Position numbers and translations under genes: made by a program
In this document: positions 15,880 to 26,501 of the stretch, piece after piece
Numbering within the stretch: position 1 is the stretch's first letter
Layout of the letters: each line of letters opens with the position of its first letter
Origin: Streptomyces sp. YIM 121038
GTDB lineage: Bacteria > Actinomycetota > Actinomycetes > Streptomycetales > Streptomycetaceae
Direction of reading: 5' to 3'
Assembly: GCF_006088715.1 (NCBI RefSeq)
Contig: NZ_CP030771.1
Span: 5,909,501 to 5,973,500 of the forward strand
Length of the DNA stretch: 64,000 nucleotides
Notes under the pieces: generated by a model
The model's database searches: none
The model's input: the letters and a program-made list of their open reading frames with translations, nothing else
What the model was told of the DNA's origin: nothing

Positions 15880-16898
15880 CACTCGGCCCCGGCGGCGAGG
15901 CGGACCAGCATCTTGCCGGTGTTGGCGCCGCGCAGCACGCCGAGGAACGCCTCGGGCGCCCGCTCGATCCCGTCCGCGACGGTCCGCTCGGTCCGCAGCG
16001 ACCCGTCCGCGAGCATCGCGGCCGCCTTCCCCACCCACTCCGGGAACAGGTCGAAGTGGCTGGTCACGAGCATGCCGCGGAGGGACGCCTCCTGCTTCGC
16101 GGCCTGGAAGAGGTTGTTCGGGCCCGCCGCCGGGTCCGTGTCGTTGTACGTGCTGATCGCGCCGACCATCGCGATGCGGCCCTCCCTGCGGATGGCCCCG
16201 ATCGCGGCCTGGAGGTGGTCGCCGCCCACGTTGTCGACGTACACGTCGATGCCGTCCGGGGCGGCCTCGGCCAGCTGCTCGGGCAGCCCGCCCTGCCGGT
16301 AGTCGATCGCGGCGTCGAACCCGAAGGTGTCCAGGAGCTTCTTCGTCTTCTCCGGCCCGCCCGCCGAACCGATCACCCGGGACGCGCCGAGCGCCCGGGC
16401 CACCTGGCCCGCCACGCTGCCCACCGCCCCGGCGGCGGCCGACACGAACACGACGTCGCCCTCGTGTACCGGGGCGGTGCGCGTCAGCGCCGCGTACGCC
16501 GTCAGGCCGGTCGCGCCCAGCGCCCCCAGGTACGCCGACGGCGGGGCGAGCGCGGTGTCGACCACCGTCGCGGCGGCCGCGTCGACGAGGGCGTACTCCC
16601 GCCAGCCGGCGAAGTGCGTGACCGTCGCGCCGACCGGGACGTCCGGCGACCCCGACGCCACGACCTCACCGACCGCGCTCCCCTCCAGCGGGGCGCCGAG
16701 CTCGAACGGCGGGATGTACGACGGCTCGTCGTCCATCCGGCCGCGCATGTACGGGTCCACGGACATCCACAGGTTCCGGACAAGCAGTTGGCCCTCCGGG
16801 GCGGTGTCGGGGAGTTCGGTGGTGGCGAGGGCGAAGTCGGTGGCGCGGGGGGTGCCCTGCGGGCGGGCGGCGAGACGGATTTCCTTGGACGTGGGCAT
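15879..16898 (-). CDS. NADP-dependent oxidoreductase, zinc-independent MDR (LTB4DH/curcumin-reductase type)
   Basis: A 339-residue medium-chain reductase that reduces double bonds of alpha,beta-unsaturated carbonyls with NADPH. Visible are MSVDPYMRGRM, the substrate-site segment LGALGATGLTAYAAL, the Rossmann motif SAAAGAVGSVAGQVARALGASRVIGSAGG, and DVYVDNVGGDHLQAAI. No catalytic zinc cysteines are present, as expected for this branch. The ATG is followed by PTSKEIRLAARP, a family-typical opening. The 1-nt stop/start overlap with the flavodoxin-like reductase downstream suggests a shared detoxification role. Confidence 0.92.
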   Translation of the reverse strand: MPTSKEIRLAARPQGTPRATDFALATTELPDTAPEGQLLVRNLWMSVDPYMRGRMDDEPSYIPPFELGAPLEGSAVGEVVASGSPDVPVGATVTHFAGWREYALVDAAAATVVDTALAPPSAYLGALGATGLTAYAALTRTAPVHEGDVVFVSAAAGAVGSVAGQVARALGASRVIGSAGGPEKTKKLLDTFGFDAAIDYRQGGLPEQLAEAAPDGIDVYVDNVGGDHLQAAIGAIRREGRIAMVGAISTYNDTDPAAGPNNLFQAAKQEASLRGMLVTSHFDLFPEWVGKAAAMLADGSLRTERTVADGIERAPEAFLGVLRGANTGKMLVRLAAGAE

Positions 16899-17059
16899 GG
16901 CGGGCTCCTTCGGTGGAGGCGGGTGGGGTGTCCGGGGCGGCTGCCCTGTTCACGTGCCTCACCGTGCCTGCGGCCGCGCACGAACCACTGACGGCCCACG
17001 CACGGGCCTTTCCCCGGGGGCCTTCCCCGTGCGGCCGTCGGCCCGTACCGGAGAACACC

Positions 17060-17160
17060 CAGCCCGTCCGGCGTTTGAGGACGAGGCGCGGAGCGCCGAT
17101 TTACGGGGGCCGGGGGGCGGAGCCCCTGGTTTCGGGAAGGGGCGGGTTTGGGGAGCCCCC
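17060..17160 (+). repeat. Dispersed intergenic repeat, family 1, copy B
   Basis: This is a full-length copy: CAGCCCGTCCGGCGTTTGAG, the GCGCGGAGCGC palindrome, a GGGGGGC-GGA-GCCCC hairpin and a GGGAAGGGGCGGG tail. It lies between the start regions of the divergent NADP-reductase and AfsR-like genes, ending 28 bases before the AfsR-like ATG, so it forms part of that gene's 5' leader or promoter. Confidence 0.85.
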
Positions 17161-17188
17161 CCCGGCAGGGCCCACGTACCGTGAGCGC

Positions 17189-20100
17189 ATGCGATTCGAG
17201 GTGCTGGGGCCCCTGGCGGTGCGTACCGACGACGGCACCCTCATACCGGTGCCGGAACCGAAGGTACGGGCCCTCCTCGCCGCCCTGCTCGCCCGCACGG
17301 GGCACCCCGTCCCCGCGGACACCCTCGTAGAGGACCTGTGGGGCGCCGGGAAGCTCCCGGCCAACCCCGCCAACTCCCTCCAGACCAAGGTCTCCCAGCT
17401 CCGCCGGGCCATCGGCCGCGACACCGTGGCGTACGGCCCCGCGGGCTACCGGCTGAGCCTGGCCGGGGGCGCCACGGACGCGGCCCGCTTCGAGTCCCTG
17501 ACGGCACGGGCGTACAGCACGGACACCGGCCCCCGCGGCCGGGCGGCACTCCTGACCGACGCCCTGGCCCTCTGGCGCGGCCCCGCCTACGCCGACTTCC
17601 GCGACGCGGACTTCGCCCGGGCCGCCGCCGCCCGCCTGGAGGAGCAGCGGCTCACCGCCCAGGAGACCCTGGCGGAGGCCCGCCTCGCGCTCGGCGAACA
17701 CGCCCTGCTGGCCGACGACCTCGCCGATCCGGTGGCCAGGGAACCGCTGCGCGAACGGTTGCGCGCGGCCCACATGCGCGCCCTCTACCGCGCGGGCCGC
17801 CCGAGCGAGGCCCTGGCCGCGTACCAGGACCTGCGCACCCGCCTCGCCGACGACCTCGGCACCGACCCGGGGCCCGAACTCGCCGCCCTGTACGGGGCGA
17901 TCCTGCGCCAGGACCCGGCCCTCGCGTCCCCGCCCACCGCCCCGGCCCCGGCCCCCACTCCGCCCGCCGCCCCGGCCCCCGTCGTGGCGCCCCCGCGCAC
18001 CAACCTCCCCGCCCCCACCACGCACCTCGTGGGCCGCGCCGACGCCGTGGACCGCGTCCGCCAACTGGTGCGCCGCGACCGCCTGGTGACCCTCACCGGC
18101 CCCGGCGGCGTCGGCAAGACCCGCCTCGCCCTGGAGGCCGCCGCAGACCTCGTGGACGACTTCCCCGACGGCGTCTGGCTGGTCGAACTGGCCGGAACGA
18201 CCGGGGACGGAGTCCTGGAGGCGGTCGCTGCGGCACTGGGAGTCCGCGAGGACAACGCCGCCCGCCGGGCGTTCGAGGGGGAGCCGGAAGGGCCGGACGC
18301 GGCCTCACTTTCAAAGGCGGACGCACGCGCGAGCGCGGCCTCGGCCCCGGGTTCGCACGCGGGCTCGGCCTCGGGCGCGGCCGCACACGCGGGCACGGGC
18401 TCGGGGCCGGGGCCGGGCGCAGGGCCGGCCCCGGGCAACCCCCGGCTGGCGCATCTCACCCGGGCCCTCGCCGCCCGCCACGCGCTGCTCATCCTCGACA
18501 ACTGCGAGCACGTCCTCGACGCCGCCGCCGACCTCGTCGCCCACCTCCTGCGCCACGCCCCGCACCTCCGCACCCTCACCACCAGCCAGGAACCCCTCGC
18601 GCTCACCGGCGAAACCCTGGAGGCCGTCGCGCCCCTGGGGGAGGACGAGGCGGTGCGTCTGTTCGCCGAGCGGGCCGCGGCCACCGCCCCCGGCTTCGTC
18701 CTGGACGACGGCAACCGCGCGGCCGTCGCCCTCATCTGCCGCCGCCTCGACGGCATCCCCCTCGCCGTGGAACTCGCCGCGACCCGAGTCCGCGCCCTCG
18801 GCGTACACGCCCTCGCCGACCGTCTGCACGACCGCTTCCGCCTCCTCAACCAGGTACGCCGCGACGCCCCGGCCCGCCAGCGCACCCTGCGCGCGATGAT
18901 CGACTGGAGCTGGGACCTGCTCTCCGCCCCGGAGCGCCGCGCCCTGCGCCAACTGGCCGTCTTCCGGGGCGGTTTCACCCTGGAGAGCGCGGAAGCCGTC
19001 CTGACCGGGACCGGGGCACGGCCCGGGCCCGAGCCGCGGGCCGCAGCCGCCCTGGAGGCCGCGCCCGAGCCGCAGACCTGGGGCGGCCTGACGGCCTGGG
19101 GTGGCCCGGAGGCCGGGGGTGCCCTGGGGGCCGGGGGCGACCCGGAGGTCGGGGGCGGCTTCGTGCTCGACCTCGTCGCCCGGCTCCTCGACCGCTCCCT
19201 GCTCGCGACCGCGGGCCCCGGCCCCGACGCCGGTGGCCCCGTCCGGCACCGTCTCCTCGAGTCCGTCGCCGCGTACAGCCTCGAACGTCTCGCCGAGGCG
19301 GGCGAGTCGAAGGACCTGGCCCTGCGCCACGCCCACCACTACGCCGACCTCGCCGAACGCGCCGCCCCGGCCCTGCACGGCCCCGACCAGCGGCACTGGC
19401 TGCGCCGCCTCGACGCCGAGACGGTCAATCTGCGCGCCGCCCTCGACCGGGCCGCCGCCGAGGCCGACACCGCGCTCGCGCTGCGCCTCGTCAACGCCCT
19501 GACCTGGTACTGGTATCTGCGCGGCCGTCTCACCGAGGCCATCCGCTCGCTCGCCGTCGCCCTGAGCCTGCCCGCCGGGCCCGGGGCCGCGCGGGCCTCC
19601 GCCGCCGCCGCGCGCGGCGCCTTCTCGCTCCTCGCGGGGGAGGACGCCTGCGCGCACGGCTCCAGCTGTGCCCACGGCACCGACGGCGCCGACGCCCGCT
19701 CCCGCTGGCTGCTCGCCCTCGCCCGCTGCGGCTTCGACCGCACTCCGGAGGAGGGACGGCGCGTCGACGCGCTGCTCACCGAGTTCCGCACTGCGGGCGA
19801 CCGCTGGGGCGAGGCCGCCGCGCTCAGCACCCGCGCCACCCGCGCCCTGTACGCGGGCGACCTCGCGGTGCTGCGCCGCGACGCGACCCGCGCCGCCGAC
19901 CTCTTCGCCCGACTCGGCGACCGCTGGGGGCAGTTGCAGTCCTCCGAGCAGCTCGGCGTGCTCGCCGAGATCACCGCCGACTACGACGAGGCCGCCCGGC
20001 TCCAGCACGAGGGCGCCCGCGGCGCCGAGGAACTCGAACTCTGGACCGAGGTTTCCTTCCGCCTCTCCCGGCTCGGCCGCCTCGCCCTGCTCACCGGTGA

Positions 20101-20725
20101 CGACGCCCGCGCCACCGCCCACCACGAACGCGCCGCCCGGCTCGCCGCCCGCCAGTCCCACCGGCCCGCCCAGCAGTTCGCCGAGACCGGTCTCGCCCTC
20201 GGCGCCCGCCGCCGCGGCGACCTGGACACCGCCGAACGCCTCCTGCTGCCCTGGCTCGACTTCAACCGCCGCTTCGGCATCAGCTCCGGCGCCGCCCTGA
20301 TCCTCGCCCAACTCGGCTACGCCGCCGAACAGCGCGGCGACGCCGCCCGCGCCGAGCACCTCCACCGCGAGGGCCTCGACGCCGCCCGCGCCACCGGCGA
20401 CAACCGCGCCGTCGCCCTCGCCCTCGAAGGCCTCGCGGGCGCCCGCTCCCTCGCCGGCGCCCACCCGGAAGCCGCCGGGCTCCTCGGCCGGGCCGCCGCG
20501 CTCCGCGCCGCCGAGGGCACCCCGCTGCCGGAGGCCGAGCGCGCCGACGTCGACCGGGCCACGGCCCGCGGCCGCACCGCCCTCGGCACCGAGGCGTTCG
20601 ACAGCGCCCTCCGCACCGCCTTCCGCACCGCCTGCGACAGCGCACGCGACCCCGCCCCCGACAGCGCCGCCGACGCGGCCCGCGCACGGGGGGCGGCGGA
20701 ACCGCCCCCCGTCGCCTGCGGCTAG
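17189..20725 (+). CDS. AfsR/SARP-family regulator with NB-ARC-type ATPase and TPR domains
   Basis: A 1178-residue regulator of the AfsR type, which usually controls secondary metabolism or development. Order: an OmpR-like winged helix (about 1-95, MRFEVLGPLAVRTDDG; KVRALLAALLARTGHPV), a bacterial transcriptional activation domain (about 100-245), a Pro-rich linker, an STAND ATPase with Walker A GPGGVGKTR (about 304-312) and Walker B LLILDNCEH (about 433), then a C-terminal half of tetratricopeptide-like repeats. Two Gly/Ala/Ser low-complexity insertions split the ATPase domain (about 370-415 and 610-645). The last four bases overlap the convergent rocD stop (CTAG). Confidence 0.9.
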   Translation: MRFEVLGPLAVRTDDGTLIPVPEPKVRALLAALLARTGHPVPADTLVEDLWGAGKLPANPANSLQTKVSQLRRAIGRDTVAYGPAGYRLSLAGGATDAARFESLTARAYSTDTGPRGRAALLTDALALWRGPAYADFRDADFARAAAARLEEQRLTAQETLAEARLALGEHALLADDLADPVAREPLRERLRAAHMRALYRAGRPSEALAAYQDLRTRLADDLGTDPGPELAALYGAILRQDPALASPPTAPAPAPTPPAAPAPVVAPPRTNLPAPTTHLVGRADAVDRVRQLVRRDRLVTLTGPGGVGKTRLALEAAADLVDDFPDGVWLVELAGTTGDGVLEAVAAALGVREDNAARRAFEGEPEGPDAASLSKADARASAASAPGSHAGSASGAAAHAGTGSGPGPGAGPAPGNPRLAHLTRALAARHALLILDNCEHVLDAAADLVAHLLRHAPHLRTLTTSQEPLALTGETLEAVAPLGEDEAVRLFAERAAATAPGFVLDDGNRAAVALICRRLDGIPLAVELAATRVRALGVHALADRLHDRFRLLNQVRRDAPARQRTLRAMIDWSWDLLSAPERRALRQLAVFRGGFTLESAEAVLTGTGARPGPEPRAAAALEAAPEPQTWGGLTAWGGPEAGGALGAGGDPEVGGGFVLDLVARLLDRSLLATAGPGPDAGGPVRHRLLESVAAYSLERLAEAGESKDLALRHAHHYADLAERAAPALHGPDQRHWLRRLDAETVNLRAALDRAAAEADTALALRLVNALTWYWYLRGRLTEAIRSLAVALSLPAGPGAARASAAAARGAFSLLAGEDACAHGSSCAHGTDGADARSRWLLALARCGFDRTPEEGRRVDALLTEFRTAGDRWGEAAALSTRATRALYAGDLAVLRRDATRAADLFARLGDRWGQLQSSEQLGVLAEITADYDEAARLQHEGARGAEELELWTEVSFRLSRLGRLALLTGDDARATAHHERAARLAARQSHRPAQQFAETGLALGARRRGDLDTAERLLLPWLDFNRRFGISSGAALILAQLGYAAEQRGDAARAEHLHREGLDAARATGDNRAVALALEGLAGARSLAGAHPEAAGLLGRAAALRAAEGTPLPEAERADVDRATARGRTALGTEAFDSALRTAFRTACDSARDPAPDSAADAARARGAAEPPPVACG

Positions 20726-21924
20726 CCCAGCACCGCCCTGAGCTGGTCGAGCCCCCAGTCCAGGTCCTCCTTGCTGATCACCAGTGGGGGAGCGATCCGG
20801 ATCGTCGAGCCGTGGGTGTCCTTCACCAGGACACCGCGTTCCATCAGCTTCTCGGAGATCTCCCGGCCCGTGCCGTGCGACGGGTCGATGTCGACACCCG
20901 CCCACAGGCCGCGCCCACGCACCTCCACCACCTTCCCGGAGCCCGCGAGCAGCCCCAGTTCCGCGTGCAGATGCTCGCCGAGCTCCGTCGCCCGCTGCTG
21001 GAACTCGCCCGTCTCCAGCATCGCGACGACCTCCAGACCCACCGCGCACGCCAGCGGATTGCCGCCGAACGTCGAGCCGTGCTCACCCGGCCGGAACACC
21101 CCGAGCACGTCCGCGTCCGCCACCACCGCCGACACCGGCACCACGCCGCCGCCCAGCGCCTTGCCCAGCAGATACACGTCCGGCACCACGTCCTCGTGCT
21201 CGCACGCGAACGTCCGCCCCGTGCGGCCGAGACCCGACTGGATCTCGTCCGCCACGAACAGCACCCCGCGCTCGCGCGTCAGCTCCCGCACCCCCGGGAG
21301 ATAGCCGGGCGGCGGCACGAGCACGCCCGCCTCGCCCTGGACCGGCTCGATGAGCACCGCCACCGTGTCCTCGGTGACGGCGTCCCGCAGCGCCCCCAGA
21401 TCACCGAACGGCACGATGTCGAAGCCCGGCGTGTACGGGCCGTAGTCCGCCCGGGCCTCGGGGTCCGTGGAGAAGCTGACGATCGTCGTCGTCCGGCCGT
21501 GGAAGTTGTTCGCCGCCACCACGATCCGGGCGCGGCCCCCGGGCACGCCCTTGACGCGGTAGCCCCACTTCCGCGCGGTCTTCACCGCCGTCTCCACGGC
21601 CTCCGCGCCCGTGTTCATCGGCAGCACCATCTCCTTGCCGCACAGCCGGGCGAGCCGGGCGCAGAACTCCGCGAAACGGTCGTGGTGGAACGCGCGTGAC
21701 GTCAGTGTCACCCGCCCCAGCTGCTCCGTGGCGGCCTCGATGAGGCGCGGATTGCCGTGGCCGAAGTTGAGTGCCGAATAGCCGGCGAGCATGTCGAGGT
21801 ACCGGCGGCCCTCGACGTCCGTCATCCACGCGCCCCGCGCCGACGCGACGACGACGGGCAGGGGGTGGTAGTTGTGCGCGCTGTGCGCTTCGGCCGAGGC
21901 GATGAGGTCTTCCGTAGCAGTCAC
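20722..21924 (-). CDS. rocD: Ornithine aminotransferase
   Basis: A 400-residue class-III PLP aminotransferase that turns L-ornithine and 2-oxoglutarate into glutamate-5-semialdehyde and glutamate, in arginine and proline breakdown. It opens with the RocD-like AEAHSAHNYHPLPVVVASARGAWMTDVEG and has NNFHGRTTTIVSFSTDP, LFVADEIQSGLGRTG and the PLP lysine in LLGKALGGG (Lys255). EHGSTFGGNPLA closes the active site. The GTG start has GGAGA upstream. The next gene, divergent, is glyA; both are amino-acid genes, but the riboswitch in between reads only towards glyA. Confidence 0.92.
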   Translation of the reverse strand: MTATEDLIASAEAHSAHNYHPLPVVVASARGAWMTDVEGRRYLDMLAGYSALNFGHGNPRLIEAATEQLGRVTLTSRAFHHDRFAEFCARLARLCGKEMVLPMNTGAEAVETAVKTARKWGYRVKGVPGGRARIVVAANNFHGRTTTIVSFSTDPEARADYGPYTPGFDIVPFGDLGALRDAVTEDTVAVLIEPVQGEAGVLVPPPGYLPGVRELTRERGVLFVADEIQSGLGRTGRTFACEHEDVVPDVYLLGKALGGGVVPVSAVVADADVLGVFRPGEHGSTFGGNPLACAVGLEVVAMLETGEFQQRATELGEHLHAELGLLAGSGKVVEVRGRGLWAGVDIDPSHGTGREISEKLMERGVLVKDTHGSTIRIAPPLVISKEDLDWGLDQLRAVLG

Positions 21925-22099
21925 GGGGTCTCCGTTTCTCACGTTCGCACGTCGTCGTGCGATTCCTACGGCTACTAACGGCGCAAGGAGGCTCTCGCGT
22001 TGTCGTAGGGGACAGAGCGGGTTCGTGGCCCAATACCTATCGTCGCTCGCTCCGAACGCGAACCCTGACACGGTGGCCTGACCGTTACGCTGGTTTCCA

Positions 22100-22190
22100 C
22101 AGCGCGGCGACTGGCGCACAGGGAATCGACCCTGAGGAAGCCGCGCGAGGCAGAACCTTCGAGGTGCCGAACGCCTGGGCACCCCGGGAC
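22100..22190 (+). promoter_or_regulatory. ZTP (pfl) riboswitch upstream of glyA
   Basis: The leader contains the conserved ZTP/ZMP aptamer pattern. P1 is GCGCGGC (22102-22108) paired with GCCGCGC (22140-22146). The invariant GACTGGCG starts at 22109. P2 is CAGGG (22119-22123) with CCCTG (22130-22134), followed by AGGAAGC. The 3' subdomain is a P3 stem GGTGCC/GGCACC (22163-22168, 22178-22183) carrying CGCCTGGGC (22172-22180). ZTP riboswitches sense the folate-stress alarmone ZTP/ZMP and often precede glyA, folD or purH, matching the gene 40 bases downstream. Confidence 0.85.
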
Positions 22191-22229
22191 CACGACCGGA
22201 CACCAACACCGCTCGCCCCGGAGGACGCC

Positions 22230-24854
<2,625 letters not shown>

Positions 24855-24884
24855 GCTCCACCCGAGCACAGGCCGAGCAGCACG

Positions 24885-24908
24885 GCCGCCGTTCCACGGC
24901 ACGGCGGC
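24885..24908 (+). terminator. Hairpin after trpS
   Basis: GCCGCCGT (24885-24892), an eight-base loop and ACGGCGGC (24901-24908) form a perfect eight-pair stem between trpS and the next gene. It could be a weak terminator or attenuator. Confidence 0.4.
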
Positions 24909-24944
24909 ACCCCCCTGCCCACCACACGACGACAGGAGTACGAC

Positions 24945-25517
24945 GTGGGGACCGTAACGATCGGTGTGTCGATCGCGGTCCCGGAGCCACACGGCAGCCT
25001 GCTCCAGGAGCTGCGTGCGGGCTTCGGTGACCCCGCCGCGCACGGCATCCCCACGCACGTCACGCTGCTGCCGCCCACCGAGGTGGCCGCCGCGGCGCTG
25101 CCCGCGGTGGAGCACCACCTCGTGTCGGTGGCGGCGGCGGGCAGGCCGTTCCCGATGCGGCTCTCCGGCACCGGCACGTTCCGGCCCCTCTCGCCCGTCG
25201 TCTTCGTCCAGGTCGTGGAGGGCGGCTCCGCCTGCTCCTGGCTCCAGGAGCGGGTCCGCGCCACGTCCGGGCCGCTCGCGCGCGAACTGCAGTTCCCGTA
25301 CCACCCGCACGTCACCGTGGCGCACGGCATCGCCGAAGAGGCCATGGACCGGGCGTACGAGGAGCTCGCCGACTACGAGGCCCAGTGGCCGTGCACCGGC
25401 TTCGCGCTGTACGAGCAGGGGGCCGACGGGGTGTGGCGCAAGCTGCGCGAGTTCACCTTCGGCGGGTCCACGGTGCCGCCGCAGGCCGCGGCCCGGGACA
25501 CCCTGCCCGCCCGCTGA
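24945..25517 (+). CDS. 2'-5' RNA ligase/cyclic phosphodiesterase (2H) family protein
   Basis: A 190-residue two-histidine phosphoesterase. The paired HxT motifs that define the superfamily are present as HVTLL (His38) and HVTVA (His122), at the usual spacing of about 85 residues. Such proteins hydrolyse or ligate 2',5' or 2',3'-cyclic phosphodiesters, for example in RNA end processing. The GTG start follows AGGAG (CGACAGGAGTACGAC) with good spacing. It sits 90 bases after trpS in the same direction and may be co-transcribed. The C-terminus is a Pro/Ala tail without motifs. Confidence 0.88.
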   Translation: MGTVTIGVSIAVPEPHGSLLQELRAGFGDPAAHGIPTHVTLLPPTEVAAAALPAVEHHLVSVAAAGRPFPMRLSGTGTFRPLSPVVFVQVVEGGSACSWLQERVRATSGPLARELQFPYHPHVTVAHGIAEEAMDRAYEELADYEAQWPCTGFALYEQGADGVWRKLREFTFGGSTVPPQAAARDTLPAR

Positions 25518-25529
25518 CCCGCCGCGCCC

Positions 25530-25600
25530 GCACCGGTCACCCCGGCCGCGTCGGCCGCACCGGTCACCCCGCTCGTACCGGCCGCACCGCTCACACCGGC
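25530..25600. repeat. 27-bp tandem repeat between convergent genes
   Basis: Units beginning GCACCGGTCACCCCG start at 25530 and 25557, and a diverged third (GCACCGCTCACACCGGC) starts at 25584, an exact 27-base period. The repeat lies between the 2'-5' ligase gene and the convergent DprE2-like gene and enters the last codons of the latter. Confidence 0.65.
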
Positions 25601-26346
25601 AGGCGGCGGAACACCGGCCGCGGCACGTGCCGCAGGGCCGACATCACCAGGCGCAGCTTCCCGGGGACCCACACCGTCTCCGCGCGGCGGCGCAGGCCCG
25701 CCTCGATGGCCACGGCCACGGCCTGCGGCGTCGTCGCGAGGGGGGCCTCCGCCAGGCCCGCCGTCATCCTCGACCGCACGAAGCCGGGGCGCACGACCAT
25801 CACGTGCACGCCGGTGCCGTGCAACGCGTCACCCAGGCCCTGGGCGAAGGCGTCGAGGCCCGCCTTGCTGGAGCCGTAGATGAAGTTCGAGCGGCGGGCG
25901 CGTTCGGCCGCGACGGAGGAGAGCACGACGAGCGAGCCGTGGCCCTGGGCCTGGAGGGCGCGGGCGCAGACCAGGCCCGCGGAGACCGCGCCGGTGTAGT
26001 TCGTCTGGGCCACGCGGGTCGCGGCGACGGGGTCGGCCTCGTCGCGGGCCTGGTCGCCGAGCGTGCCGAAGGCCAGCAGGACCATGTCGATGTCGCCCTC
26101 CGCGAAGACCTTGCCGAGGGCGGTCTCGTGGGACTCGGGGTCCAGGGCGTCGAAGGGCACGGTCCTGGTGTCGGCGCCCCGGTCGCGCAGGGCCTGCGCG
26201 GAGCGCTCCAGGGCGGGCGACGGGCGGCCCGCCAGCCAGATGTCGCGGGTGCGGCGGGTCACCAGGCGGTGGGCCGTGGCCTGGGCGATCTCCGATGAGC
26301 CGCCCAGGACCAGGAGGGACTGGGGGGTGCCGAAGGCGTCTTTCAT
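25591..26346 (-). CDS. DprE2-like short-chain dehydrogenase (decaprenylphospho-2-ketoribose reductase type)
   Basis: A 251-residue SDR that matches DprE2, the NADH-dependent reductase converting decaprenylphospho-2-keto-erythro-pentose to decaprenylphospho-arabinose. The family opening MKDAFGTPQSLLVLGGSSEIAQA, the DVVLLAFGTLGDQ-like stretch (MVLLAFGTLGDQ) and the catalytic YGSSKAG (Tyr157, Lys161) are visible. VVRPGFVRSRMTAGL and a C-terminal PVFRRLPV are also DprE2-like. It lies 155 bases downstream of the DprE1-like gene in the same direction, with repeat copy C between. The mycobacterial partners are likewise adjacent. The product in a Streptomyces is unproven. Confidence 0.85.
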   Translation of the reverse strand: MKDAFGTPQSLLVLGGSSEIAQATAHRLVTRRTRDIWLAGRPSPALERSAQALRDRGADTRTVPFDALDPESHETALGKVFAEGDIDMVLLAFGTLGDQARDEADPVAATRVAQTNYTGAVSAGLVCARALQAQGHGSLVVLSSVAAERARRSNFIYGSSKAGLDAFAQGLGDALHGTGVHVMVVRPGFVRSRMTAGLAEAPLATTPQAVAVAIEAGLRRRAETVWVPGKLRLVMSALRHVPRPVFRRLPV

Positions 26347-26390
26347 GGCTCTCCTTGAGTGGGGTGCGTGCGGGTGGGCCCTCGCGGGTG

Positions 26391-26484
26391 CGCCCCAGGC
26401 CCGCCCCTTCCCGATGCCAGGGGCTCCGCCCCTGGACCCCGTTATCGGCGCTTCGCGCCTCGTCCTCAATCGCCGGACGGGCTG
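26391..26484 (-). repeat. Dispersed intergenic repeat, family 1, copy C (reverse)
   Basis: This is the reverse complement of the element: CCCGCCCCTTCCC, a GGGGCTCCGCCCC hairpin, GGCGCTTCGCGCC and CGCCGGACGGGCTG. It separates the DprE1- and DprE2-like genes and could reduce read-through between them. Confidence 0.85.
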
Positions 26485-26501
26485 AAAGATCCCCGGTACG
26501 G

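Noticed and set aside
18311..21049. 912-residue minus-strand open frame
   Set aside because: Shadow of the AfsR-like gene and the end of rocD; Gly/Glu/Val-rich composition typical of antisense frames in high-GC DNA.
22080..22200. Glycine riboswitch before glyA
   Set aside because: The conserved GACTGGCG and CGCCTGGGC elements and the single P1/P2/P3 layout match the ZTP class, not the tandem glycine aptamers.
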